64,000 nt of DNA, taken from positions 17,249-81,248 of the forward strand of contig JBBHKE010002798.1 of the NCBI GenBank assembly GCA_037447655.1, read 5' to 3'. This document shows, one piece after another, positions 54,472 through 64,000 of this stretch. The position numbers and the translations under genes were made by a program. The DNA comes from Zygnema cylindricum. Lineage: Eukaryota > Streptophyta > Zygnematophyceae > Zygnematales > Zygnemataceae. Each line of letters begins with the position of its first letter. Within the stretch, counting starts at the first letter, position 1. The notes under the pieces are model-generated. The model searched no databases. It was given only the letters and a program-made list of their open reading frames with translations, and had not been told where the DNA came from.

Positions 54472-55560
54472 TGTTTCTCACTAAAATAGGTTTTGTTGGG
54501 ATTAGCTCAGATCTTTCCGTCTACATCATGGAAAGGGAAGATAGGGTGATTTATATAGTAGTATATGAAGATAATTTGCTCATAATGAGCAAATTTTTAA
54601 TTGAAATAGACAAAGTTAAAATAGCCATGAACAATACGTTTGAGATGAAGGACTTAGAGATGCAAATATTTATCTTAAGAATACAAGTAGAAACATAATA
54701 GAAAAATCAGACTGACAAAAAAGGAAGCCATAGGGCATTTGCTGGAAAAATTTGAAATAACAGATGCCAAATGTAGTGAAGACTTACGGAATATAGAAAA
54801 ACACTAGATGGAGCACAAAAAATCAAAACAGCTATAATAGCATATGAAACGGAAGATGAAAGTTTTAGTGATATCCCTTACAGACATGTAGTGAGAAGTC
54901 TGATTTATTTTACGAACTACACCCGACCATACATTTTTGCAACCGCGGGAGCATTAAGTATAAGTTTGCAGAATCTTAAGAGTACAGATAAAGATTCACC
55001 TAAAATGGTTATGAGATACTCAGTTGAAACCAATAATCTATCTTGAAGTTTGAGAGGGACTGAAGTGAAAATCAACACTTGGAGTGATCCGAGTTATGGA
55101 GATATACACAGCAGGAAATCTACAATTGGATATGTAATACAGAGAAAAAATGGAACATGGTGATATAGCAAAAAACTTCATAAAGTCACAGCTCAATCGA
55201 CAATAAAAGTAGAGTACATGGCAGCAAGTAATGCGCTAAAAAAAATGTTATGCGTAGAATCTATTTTACACGAACTTGGCTTCATACAAATGGGTGCACA
55301 AGTGGTTTGATGTGAGGTGTGATAATCAGGCAATTATTTCTATTGCCTCTAACCTCAATCATCATTTTAAAAGCAAACAAGTGGATATAAGCCTTCACAT
55401 TGTCAGAGAAAAAATCTTCTCAAAAATTATGAAACTCTAGTTTTTGCTAGATACTAAAATAATAGCCTACATGCTTACAATGGCTTCACCTGCCCCCGAG
55501 CTGGTTTAGTGTAAAGAAGCGTGTGGTCTAAGTGACTGAGAGACGAAATTTCAAAGGGAG
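54472..55560 (+). pseudogene. Old plus-strand copia, 3' part (copia-5)
   Basis: Continues the RT (FVGISSDLSVYIMERED, then VYEDNLLIMSK, where the YVDD box has decayed to YEDN) and RNase H (WSDPSYGDIHSRKSTIGYV near 55080, then CDNQAIISIASN near 55320). It ends with purine-rich CAAAGGGAG at 55552-55560, a likely polypurine tract. Confidence 0.85.
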
Positions 55561-55563
55561 TAT

Positions 55564-56150
55564 TGTTTTATAAACTCCGGTCTCTCAAAACACTTATGTA
55601 AGAGAGACTTTTAATACGTTGAAAGTCTAAGTTCAAAATGTAATAAATCTAGTGCAACAATAACTCATAGCCTATTCCCACCGGAGCATTTGTAACTTTT
55701 TGCCCATTCCGATGATTTTCTAAGAACTCATCGGAAAACGGATCTTGTTTACACGAAAATTTTGGCACGTAACTCTGATTGAAGGTGTCTTGTGACACGT
55801 CATACGCTTCGACGTCATTGAACATAAGCGTGAAAACAAACCTTCAGTTTTTCAAAGTTTTTGTACTTCCTAATACGCGCGAAAACAAAGAAATAGCCGT
55901 TCGGATGTTGTTTTTGCTACGTCAGCTTTTCGGCTACTGTTGGCCTGTTTCAAAGAAAAGCGCAACTTTAACCCGACTTCAATATCCTCAAATATTTAGA
56001 GGAAGTTCGTTTGTATGGTTTTTCGTGAACTTCCGAAAACAAAAAAATCGGTGCTCGGAAAGCCGTACATTATTCGAACGCCCGTCTGGTGCGGACATGA
56101 ATATTTTTCCGGTGGGAATAGGCTATCAGTTAGACACTTGTTAAGAGGAA
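55564..56150 (+). repeat. Probable copia-5 3' LTR
   Basis: Begins TGTTTTATAAACTCC right after the polypurine tract. No 5' partner is visible in the window because that side has been rearranged, so the end is approximate. Confidence 0.4.
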
Positions 56151-56242
56151 ATTAATTCAAAAAGGAAGTTTTGCGTACGATAAATCATTCATATCCAACG
56201 ATGTATACACAAAGCGAAAAACCCGGAATGACTAAGTGGAAT

Positions 56243-56440
56243 CACTACACCGTAAATCGTTATTAGTGTTGATGTTTTTTTAGCCACTTAAAACATTTTT
56301 TCTCAGTACACACTTACCACATCTCGAATTCGACATTTGCGATTGAAAGGTAACATTCTCAACTTCCAATTGGCGGTTTCAAATTGAAAATCCGACAATT
56401 GTGTACGGAGAAAAGTTGTTTTAAATTGTCGGTAAGAATA
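56243..56440. mobile_element. Fold-back MITE, degraded copy
   Basis: CACTACACCGTAAATCGTTATTAGTGTT, then TTAGCCACTTAAAACA, TACACAC, GCGATTGAAAGGTAA, and GTGTACGGAGAAAAG..TTTTAA on the other arm. The far terminus is eroded. Confidence 0.65.
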
Positions 56441-57780
56441 CCGAGCATTGGTAAAAGAGTTTTGCGGATCATGTAGTAGTAATGTTTCCACCAGAGTACA
56501 ACATGTTATATTCGGATTAGTTTTTAGTGTGTATAGTGTAGATTAAAATCTTACAAGGAGAAACCTCTATTGTCAAACACAGAAACACGAGGCAAGTGGC
56601 AAAGGAGGAGTAAGCGTGTTACATAACATTATTAATGAATATATAATAATATAAATAATATATAAGGAATACAGTGCATTATTGCTTCTCTTTCCTTTGG
56701 CTTAGCTTTGATTACAGTTCGCTTTCGCTTCGCTTTAGGTCGCTTTCTAATATATTTCGTAGTTTGTGCGTCAATTTTATAAGACATAAACATTTATTCC
56801 CTTATATCTCTCTCTCTCTCTCCCTCTCCCTCTCCCTCTCTCTCTTTTTTATCTCTATCACTCTTTCTCTCTCTCTCTCTCCCCCCTCCCTATGTATTTT
56901 TTTTAGTTTCTTTAGTAACAAATCATCATTAATGCAAAACTTGCGATGGAAAAACCATCATGGGACAAAAAGGGGTTTTCGAAACTCTACAGGTTCGGTT
57001 TTCGATTCGAACAGCCGGCCCCTCCTTATGCGTTAACTTGCACGCATTTTGACATTTTCGGATTGTCTCGAGACTTGTAATACCGTGACGTGACACGGTT
57101 TTACTCGCCGTAATACGCAGTTGTTACTCCCCAAACTGCGCACAAAAATCAAAACGACAGCAATATATGTGGAGTCCCAATGTCCACGCGAGGACTTCTC
57201 CTTGCTACTTGGAGTACGCTCCAATTTGTTCGGAACAAACAGAAATGCCAACCTGGCACGCAATAGATGACAAAAAAGTTCCGACATCGTCGGCTGTCCT
57301 GCTCTCGAAACTATTTACAAGTCGGATCTGTACAACCACTCACGTGCCATCTCATTTTCTTCCTGTCCTATTGTCCGTCAACTTTGCAGTTTGCACCGCC
57401 ACCAGCGTTACGGATGTGGACGCGCCGATCCACCATCTGGGCAAGATCTTCCACGGCAATTTTGGTAGTTTTGAATATTTAGTACTTGTTCATCAACTTT
57501 ACGGTCGGGATTGGCCAATTGCGATGTTCTAATTCTAGATTAGTTTGCTGTCATTTTCATTTTCCCGGACCTCCGAGCTTTCACATTCTGCGGGAAAATA
57601 TCCCAAACGTAAAGTTGTAACTTGTTCCAAGATTAGAGCGTACCCGGTCAGCCGCCATCAGCATTTGCAACCAAAATAACGGAACTACAACTCCCTTTTA
57701 CATAGATCAACGAGCTTGTACACGTGGCGTAAATTCATTTGCCATCATTCGTTATGCGAATCTCCTGACTGGCCCTGTTT
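56441..57780. other. Upstream region of the kinase gene, no gene supported
   Basis: Contains CT-rich microsatellite at about 56805-56885 and a GATGG..CCATC hairpin on the minus strand near 56946-56961. A plus frame at 57167-57532 (121 codons) has no recognisable domain, and I do not call it. Confidence 0.4.
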
Positions 57781-57903
57781 GACGTCCACTACACGCCGCA
57801 GGTGCTGCGTGCCATCCAAACTTTTTGGATGCTTTTAGCGTGACGTGACAAAAAGCCTGTAACGTGATTGGCAGCTCGTTGACACAAGCCCGTGACGTGA
57901 CCG
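57781..57903. promoter_or_regulatory. ACGT-element cluster upstream of kinase gene
   Basis: GACGTC (57781), TGACGTGA (57841-57848 and 57893-57900) and TAACGTGA (57860-57867), plus an 8-bp hairpin CATCCAAA-CTT-TTTGGATG (57813-57831). ACGT cores are bZIP-binding sites in plants. They sit 270-390 bp before the ATG, a reasonable promoter distance. Confidence 0.45.
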
Positions 57904-58171
57904 AACTTCTGGAATGTACCTGAACGAAATAAAGTAGCCTCTGTGCTTTTCGTGCCTCTGCATACTTTTACTTCCAATTTTTACAGTACAGCACTGTAGT
58001 GCAATAAGCACACTGTTTACTCCAGTTTTCACATTCTTGTGAAGGGCAGGGAAGGAAAAAGAAGCGGGAGAACAAAGTGAAGAGAGTAAGGGAAGCAAGC
58101 TGATTAACAGGGATACGGAAGCAGAGAGTGAGAAAGACAGAGACAGATAAAGAGAGGTAAAGAGGGAGGAA

Positions 58172-60973
58172 ATGGAGGAAATCATCCAATCAGCTTGCAG
58201 AGAGAGTCTCCAGGAAAGGTACACGGTAAAGGACGAAGTCGGTCGTGGCTGTTACGGTACCGTACGTGTCGTACAAGACAAACGTACGGGTGAGCAACTT
58301 GCTTGCAAAACTGTATTGAAGACACGCCTCCGAGGCAGGACAGGTGTCGTAAAACGAGAGGTGGAAGCCTTAGGGCGTCTTAAAGGTCATCCAAACATTG
58401 TTGCTTTAAAAGGAATCTATGAAGATTCTCATTCCGTACATCTTCTTATGGAATATTGCGATGCCGGAGATCTCTGCGACGAGATCAACCGGCAATCATT
58501 GTTTCCGGAGAAACTGGCAGCTCAGGTGTTTTTTCAGGTGGCTACAGCAGTGGCTCACTGCCACGTGGCAGGTGTGATGCACAGGGATTTGAAACCGGAG
58601 AACATACTGTTGTGTCGGTTGAAAGGAGGAGAGGGAGTGAACAAATGTGGTGCAGGAGGGTGGAATTTTTGGAGCATGTTGGCAGAAAGTGACGAGGAGG
58701 AGGAGGGAGAGGGAGAGTGGGAGTGGGAGGGAGAGGGAGACGTGCCTTTTAAAGTGAAATTGGGCGATTTTGGACAAGCGGTGGCATTAAAGAGAGGAGA
58801 GAAGATGGAGGGACAGTGCGGTTCTTTGTAAGCTTCCGCTCCGTTTCAGTTTTTGTTTTTTTCAGCTCTGTTGATTCAGTTTTGCTATTTCAGTTTGATT
58901 CATTCCCTGCCTCTGAAAATGTTATGAAGAAACATTTTATAGTAACCTATGTGTGGTTAGTTTTGTAAACAAATTGTGAGGTTCAAACTGATGTAAACAA
59001 CCAAGTGTTAGTTTAAACGTTTATACGATTCTTATAGTTTTTTGGTTCACAGATTAAATCCAACTTTAGGTATTTTTGATTTCAGTTTTTTCTTTTTTAT
59101 TTAACCTTTTTTTAATTCGGAAAATATTTGTCTCCATGAATTGTTAGTCTGGTTACAGCTCTGTACCTGGGTACACCCTCCCCCCCCCCCCATTTTTTTG
59201 GAGTAAGGGTTTTGAGTAAGGCTTAAGTTTTGTCCTAGACATGTTTTAAGTGTCGATGAGTCATCTCTTGAAGTCTTTTTGTGTCTTGGTTAGATTATTG
59301 TCTTTCGCGGGAGTTTTATATTTCATTGTTTTCCGATCACTAAATTAGATTAATTGTTAGCTCGTTTTTGCAGTTAGTTTTAGTTTTGTCTGTTTGTCGG
59401 TTGGTTTTATCAAATCTTCGAATGTGTGTCACTGAATTTGTCTTTTGTGAAGTGTCAGTTTCATGCCAGTTTTCTGCCACTGTTTCTGTTAGGGTTTTAA
59501 TTCAGTTAGAATTTTATTTGCCAGGTCGACCATTTCTAGGGTAGATGTAAATGAAGGGAGTAGGACAACTTGATAGTCCTTACTTACAGGGAATGGATGT
59601 CGAGAAACTCTTTCTTTCCCTCACTAGGAAGCTCTGTTTCTCTCTCCTCTTCCCTTTCTCCTCTTCCCTTTCTCATCTTCCTTTTTCTCTTCTCTTCCTT
59701 TTCTCTGTCCTCTTCCCGTTTCCTCTCCTCTTCCCTCTCTCCTCGTCCCTTTTCCTCTCCTCTTCACTCTCTCCACTTCCCTTCCTCTCCCCTCCTACCT
59801 TTCCTTCCTCTTTCTCTATCATTCTCTCCCCATCATTTTCTTATCTCCTATTGCCAACCACAGATCTGCATACACATTCTCACACATCCCACTCTCCTAT
59901 CTTTTGGAGGTTTTTTTTCGCTCTTGACCAACTAAGCCGAATCCTCTCTCCTTTGCCCTTCCCTTCCTCTTTCTCTATCCTTTTTTTCCAGATATTATCT
60001 CTCACCAGAAATGTTTCTTGGAAAACGGTACGGTCTGGAAGCTGATATATGGAGTCTTGGGATCATTTTATGGGCTCTTCTCTCTGGACGACTCCCATTT
60101 CTTGACAATAATAAGGATGTCGTCCAAGAAGCAGTTTGTTCCGGACGCTTGGACTTCTCGTCAGAGCCATGGTCGAGAATTTCAAGTGAAGCGAAAGATC
60201 TTATCAGGAGAATGTTGACTTTAGATCCGAGTAAAAGACTGACCGCAGAAGAAATCTTGGCGCATCCGTGGCTGGAAAAGGGAAAGAGTTTGAGACGCCA
60301 GTTTAACAAGCAGGAAATAGAGTATGTGAGAGAGAAGCAACAGTGTTTTTCTAAGAGTGGCGGTAAAAATAGTCCGAAAGAAAATGTGATAATGCCGAAT
60401 GCGAAAGAGGCTAAAGGTTGTTTCATCTCACTTCCTCTTCTTCCTCCTCCTTGTCCGTCTCCTTCTCCTCCTGAGGCAGCAGCCATTCCGAAACCACATA
60501 TATGTTCTCTACCTCCTTGTAATCCTCCTGGACGACTAGATGTATGTGGAGGTTCAGAGAGTGTGGATGGTGGAAGGAAATTAGATGTGGTTTTTGGAAG
60601 CTCAAAAAAATGTGGCTATGATTTGACCGGAGGGAGTGGACAGAGCATCGGACGTCCTCCCATTTTGGGACCGGTAAGCCCTAATGGAAGTGACAGTAGT
60701 GACCGTTTTTTATCTGCCAGTAGTAGTGGATCCAGTCTCGATACTTGTTGCTCTGATGAGGAAGAGTGTCGCGAGGACGTTTCCGTTTCCTTACCTGTTA
60801 GTTATCAAAAAGTTTACAAGGAATCTGGTCTGAGAAGGCTTTTGGATTCAGTTGCTTTTGCTCTTCTAGAAGTGGTGAGAGGACATGCTTTTGAAGAGAA
60901 GAAATGGCAAGAAGACTCAAAGAAAGGACAAGGGAAAACTGTTGGCAATCGACAAGGTGGAGTTAACGCATAG
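58172..60973 (+). CDS. Ser/Thr protein kinase, PEPC-kinase/CDPK-like, two exons
   Basis: Exon 1 58172-58827, intron 58828-59991 (GTAAGC...TTTTCCAG), exon 2 59992-60973. The splice is in phase and gives GSLYYLSPEMF. 545 aa. Kinase motifs in order: GRGCYGTV (about residues 25-32), ACKTV (ATP-binding Lys), MEYCDAGDL hinge, HRDLKPENILL (about 141-151), DFGQA, SPE, DIWSLGIILW and RMLTLDPSKRL..HPWL. The HRDLKPENIL form and lack of EF hands suggest the PEPC-kinase/PEPRK-like branch of the CDPK-SnRK superfamily. An unusual acidic insert (EEEEGEGEWEWEGEG) lies between HRD and DFG. The C-terminal 230 residues are Pro/Ser/Gly-rich with no known domain. The stop TAG coincides with the first base of an inverted-repeat element, so the natural C-terminus may be shortened. 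Confidence 0.92.
58828..59991 (+). other. Intron of the kinase gene
   Basis: 1,164 bp, T-rich. Contains a C10 tract near 59180, a telo-box-like TTAGGGTTT near 59490, and a long CTCTTCCC-type pyrimidine array (59635-59830) before the acceptor. The open frames in it are composition artefacts. Confidence 0.88.
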
Positions 60974-61109
60974 GGTAATCACGCTGTCAAAGTTTTTCCC
61001 TCTTTTTGATGGTAAATCGTACTATTAGACAGTTTTTTGAGTATGGTTTGCCCTCAAACCATTCGATTCACTCTCAACAGGGGGGCAAAAAATTTCAGTG
61101 TGATTACCC
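60973..61109. mobile_element. 137-bp inverted-repeat element at kinase stop codon
   Basis: Ends are GGGTAATCACGCTG and CAGTGTGATTACCC, 13 of 14 complementary, with inner partial pairing (TTTTTCCC / GGGGGGCAAAAAA) and a central hairpin ATGGTTTG-CCCT-CAAACCAT. It looks like a small MITE. The G of the kinase TAG is its first base. No target duplication is recognised. Confidence 0.6.
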
Positions 61110-62220
61110 AATCAGTGGGAAAGTGGATCGGAAGGACAACATTAAATGTGGATGACCGAGACGATGGATAAGAGGCGAATGAGTGACGCTTTCGAATCTG
61201 TCTTGTCGAGGGAACGTCCTACGGTAGAGTTTATTTGTACAGTCGAAATTAAATAACTGAAATAGAAATGTTTATCTCTGAACATAGAATAATCGCATTA
61301 GTAGCTCCACGTCAGTTCTAATGTGTTTTTAGGAGTTATAATGTCGTACGAACTCTTTTGCAGAAACGAATCTGCATTTGTAGTTTCTCGACCTTAAAAT
61401 CTGTTTCGCTGTTTATAGTGCTTTTTTGACAGTCTGGTTCGATTTTGTTCTGTAACATACAAAAATGTCCCCTTTGTCTGGTTTTTTTTTTAATCGACAA
61501 TGTGTTTAATAACGGAGGAGAATCTAGTTTTAATTTAGTTTTTTTTTTTTTAGTTTTAATTTTGTACACTCCTGAAGTTAGTAATATGGGCAGCTGTTAG
61601 GAGTTGGGGTGCATATTTCGAGAAAGTGTCGTTGTCGAATTTTTTTTGTACGATAAATTGCAACAATGTCAAACAATATTAATCAAACTTTTTTTTCCGG
61701 TTGTTCCTATTTTTGTGTTCTTCTGTGACGATGAAAGTCAGGTTTTAGTATGGTGAAAAATGGAGATTAATAAAGGAAATAGTAAAAATGAAGTTCAATA
61801 AAAAGCTTTTTGTTATTATTATTATCTTTTTAGGTTACTTAAAAGTTGCAGATAGTTAAGGCAGAAGAATGGGAAATTATACTGAAGAAATTTACCCTCT
61901 TATTGAGAGTACAATGTTGAGAGCACAGTTTAACGGTTTAACGGAGCATAATAAAACAGAAAAACTATGTGAATTGTACGATTTACCCTCATAACTGAGT
62001 TATTGGAGCTTCGATGGTGTAATTATCCTACGGGCAGATTGAAATAATGTGGACTCTGTATTAATTTGCTCCTCTTTTGGTGTTTACTGCTTTAATTGAA
62101 GGGGGGGAGGGAGAGGGAGGGTTAGTTTTATTTTTGTCCTTTCGATCTTCATGTGCTAGTATTGACTCGTTCTAAGGATATAAAAGGACAGTAATTCTTA
62201 ACTGGCAGTTGTTTATGCTC
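61110..62220. other. Downstream region, no gene seen
   Basis: AT-rich with T-runs. AATAAA signals at about 61770 and 61797 could serve the kinase mRNA only if the 3' UTR is long. No ORF with a domain. Confidence 0.4.
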
Positions 62221-62235
62221 TGTGGTTAGTTTCTT

Positions 62236-62264
62236 AGGATTTTTTAGGGTTTTTAGGGTTTGGC
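62236..62264. promoter_or_regulatory. Tandem telo-box-like motif
   Basis: TTTTTTAGGGTTTTTAGGGTTTGG holds two TTTAGGG-type units. In plants the telo-box AAACCCTAA marks promoters of translation-related genes, but no gene is seen next to it here. Confidence 0.4.
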
Positions 62265-62680
62265 TTGGTTAATTCTATGCTAGTTATTTCAGTTTCGTTT
62301 TGGTTTTTCCGTTCTTTTGTCTCCAGCATTCCGTTTTACAGTCACGTTTTTTAAAAAACATCACTCTTTTGTAATTATCTCTAGAAACAATCGTGAGTCC
62401 CTATGAATTTTTAGAACAATTTGTGCAAATTAAGAAATGTGTTAATGTGACATCCTCCATTTTTCACAAGACACAGCTGAAAAATGGGTGCAATTATTGT
62501 TTTTGGTGGTCGCTCTTGGGACATACAAACAGAGATACACATCGAATCATTATTAGGTAAAGAAATTATAAGAGCACATTTTTGGTTTCATTAGTGAGGT
62601 TAATTCTAATCTAGCTTCGAATGACATGATTGTTTATGAACCGTTTAAAGACTTGACGTTAGAATCAAACATTTCTTATT

Positions 62681-62854
62681 ATTATTGAAACAATTAGTAA
62701 TGTTGTTGAAACAAATAGTATTCTAATTGAAACAATCAGTATTGTTATTAAAATAATCAGTATTGTTATTGAAACAATTATTGTTGTCATTGAAACAATT
62801 AGTGTTGTTATTGAAACAATTAGTATCGTTACTGAAACAATTAGTATTATTATT
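62681..62854. repeat. 24-bp minisatellite
   Basis: About seven imperfect units of ATTGAAACAATTAGTATTGTT. Units differ mainly in the TTATT/TTGTT spacer. Confidence 0.85.
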
Positions 62855-64000
62855 CCTGTCTCGGTTGGCGGTTTAGGTTTACTCTCGACGGCGCGTGTTG
62901 CTTCAGCCGCTTATTTGGGAAGTTGGTGCCTTGTTGCTTCCACTATTCTCTCGTTTTCTAGCTGGGGACACTCCTATTCTTGCGGTTAAAATGAGTATTA
63001 AGAAAAAGGATACAAAGGGACAAAGGAGAATAGCATATGTCTAGGTTTACTTCTCCGTGTTCCGTTTTTCAGTTTCTTTCTAAATGTTTGGTTCCTTTTG
63101 TTCCCATGTAATTACGATGGACTTTTCTCTTTTTAATTTTAAATTTATGTACTTCAGATGGTTTACTATTTCGCTCCCTCCCAGTTCACTTCATATAAAA
63201 GTGACCAGACGGGCACTGCAATTCCATGACCATAAATGAGCTTTCAAAAAAAAAAAAAAAAAAAAAAAACGGGCTTGTAATCTATCATTGTGTACGGAAA
63301 GGAAACAGCGAAAAAGTAACTAAGAAATCCAAACACAAAAGCGAAACAAACCTAAAACAAAAAAGAAAAAATAATTAGAAAAGAGATGACCACACAAAGA
63401 AGGACAAACTAACAAAAGTACAAGGAAAAGAACAAATGTTCTCCACTAGGCTTGGGAGATTAACAGGGTTGGGATTGACGAGGGTTTTCTTTAGGGTTTT
63501 CTTTTAGTGGTTTGTACTCTCTTGTTGGAGGTTGTTTAGGTCGATTTGTTTAAGGCTTTTCTATCTTGTTGTTGGTTTTTTTGTTGAAATCCATAACTAG
63601 AACAAAATTAACATAACCATATGTTCCCATATGCCCATGAGCTTTCTAATAAAGTCGGGTATACATTAAAATAAAACAACCATAACTTAACGTTAGTGGA
63701 AGTAAAATGGAATCCCTGAAACGCTTTAAAGCCCTAGAGAAACATGAACAAACAAAAGACTTGAAGAAGAGGAATAAAGCTCCCGAGATCCCTCGTCTTG
63801 AAAGATAGTCGACCACAAATACAGAGTAACTCATGAAAAGAAACTCCAAAACAACCAAAAATCTGGACATACCTTTCAAATAAAGTCATCTGTGGTATCA
63901 CGACCGCTATACGCAAAATAACCGTATACAACGCATATTGAACACCTATACCGTGTTAAGTGTTTCCAATTGATTTCGCAAATCAAACAAGACAATTTAT
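62855..64000. other. Terminal region, no gene supported
   Basis: Includes a 24-A run at 63246-63269, which may be the tail of an old retroposon, and telo-box-like TTTAGGGTTTTC near 63491. Open frames are short and featureless. Confidence 0.4.

Noticed and set aside
57167-57532. 121-codon plus-strand ORF upstream of the kinase
   Set aside because: No recognisable domain, repeat support or splice logic; left uncalled.
59551-60045. 164-codon ORF overlapping the kinase intron
   Set aside because: Pyrimidine array inside the intron; the splice GTAAGC..TTTCCAG restores kinase subdomain VIII exactly.

Overview
The window looks like nuclear DNA from a streptophyte: a plant or charophyte alga. The grounds are spliceosomal introns with GT..AG borders, a GIL1/DUF641-type C-terminus (a plant-restricted family), a PEPC-kinase-like Ser/Thr kinase, TTTAGGG-type telo-box motifs, and abundant plant-style Ty1/copia and Ty3/gypsy LTR retrotransposons. 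The species cannot be named from the sequence. An alga or early-diverging land plant is a guess only. Most of the window is AT-rich and repeat-driven, with few host genes.

Layout. 1-5 kb: dispersed repeats, a non-LTR retrotransposon C-terminal remnant, fold-back MITEs and GAT-rich low-complexity DNA. 5.08-15.7 kb, minus strand: a decayed host gene (copy A: N-terminal exons, coiled coil, DUF641-like C-terminus), split by a complete 7.8-kb Ty3/gypsy element (6492-14274). 16-19 kb: a hAT-like MITE remnant, a 131-bp tandem duplication and an unrecognised 323-aa ORF with an in-frame 27-aa repeat. 21-22 kb: a fold-back MITE plus polypyrimidine/polypurine tracts. 22.9-26.65 kb, minus: copy B of the same gene, without the gypsy insertion and now followed by a decayed TKL-type kinase with C-terminal coiled coils. 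27.6-29.5 kb, minus: an HSPA12-like Hsp70 gene of two exons with an in-frame TGA at codon 9. 30.17-30.67 kb: a complete hAT-type MITE.

31.5-56 kb is a copia graveyard dominated by one LTR lineage. It holds an intact minus-strand element (31471-37873, 1,433-codon polyprotein, TSD TATAC), a solo LTR in the opposite orientation (TSD TATCG), several rearranged fragments, and a second full-length but broken element (47937-54466, TSD AGATG) nested inside an older plus-strand copia. Two properties of this lineage stand out. The primer-binding site matches the anticodon stem-loop of initiator tRNA-Met (half-tRNA priming), and the gag-pol ORF starts inside the LTR and reads through it. Each of five LTRs also carries, antisense to the element, a tRNA-like module followed by a conserved hairpin region with a shared 28-bp core and a T-run, the layout expected of a Pol III small-RNA gene; a sixth, truncated LTR keeps only the tRNA-like part. 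This is the main candidate for something undescribed.

58.2-61.0 kb, plus: a two-exon kinase gene (545 aa) whose stop codon lies at the edge of a small inverted-repeat element. 61-64 kb: a 24-bp minisatellite, telo-box motifs and a poly(A) tract, with no supported gene.
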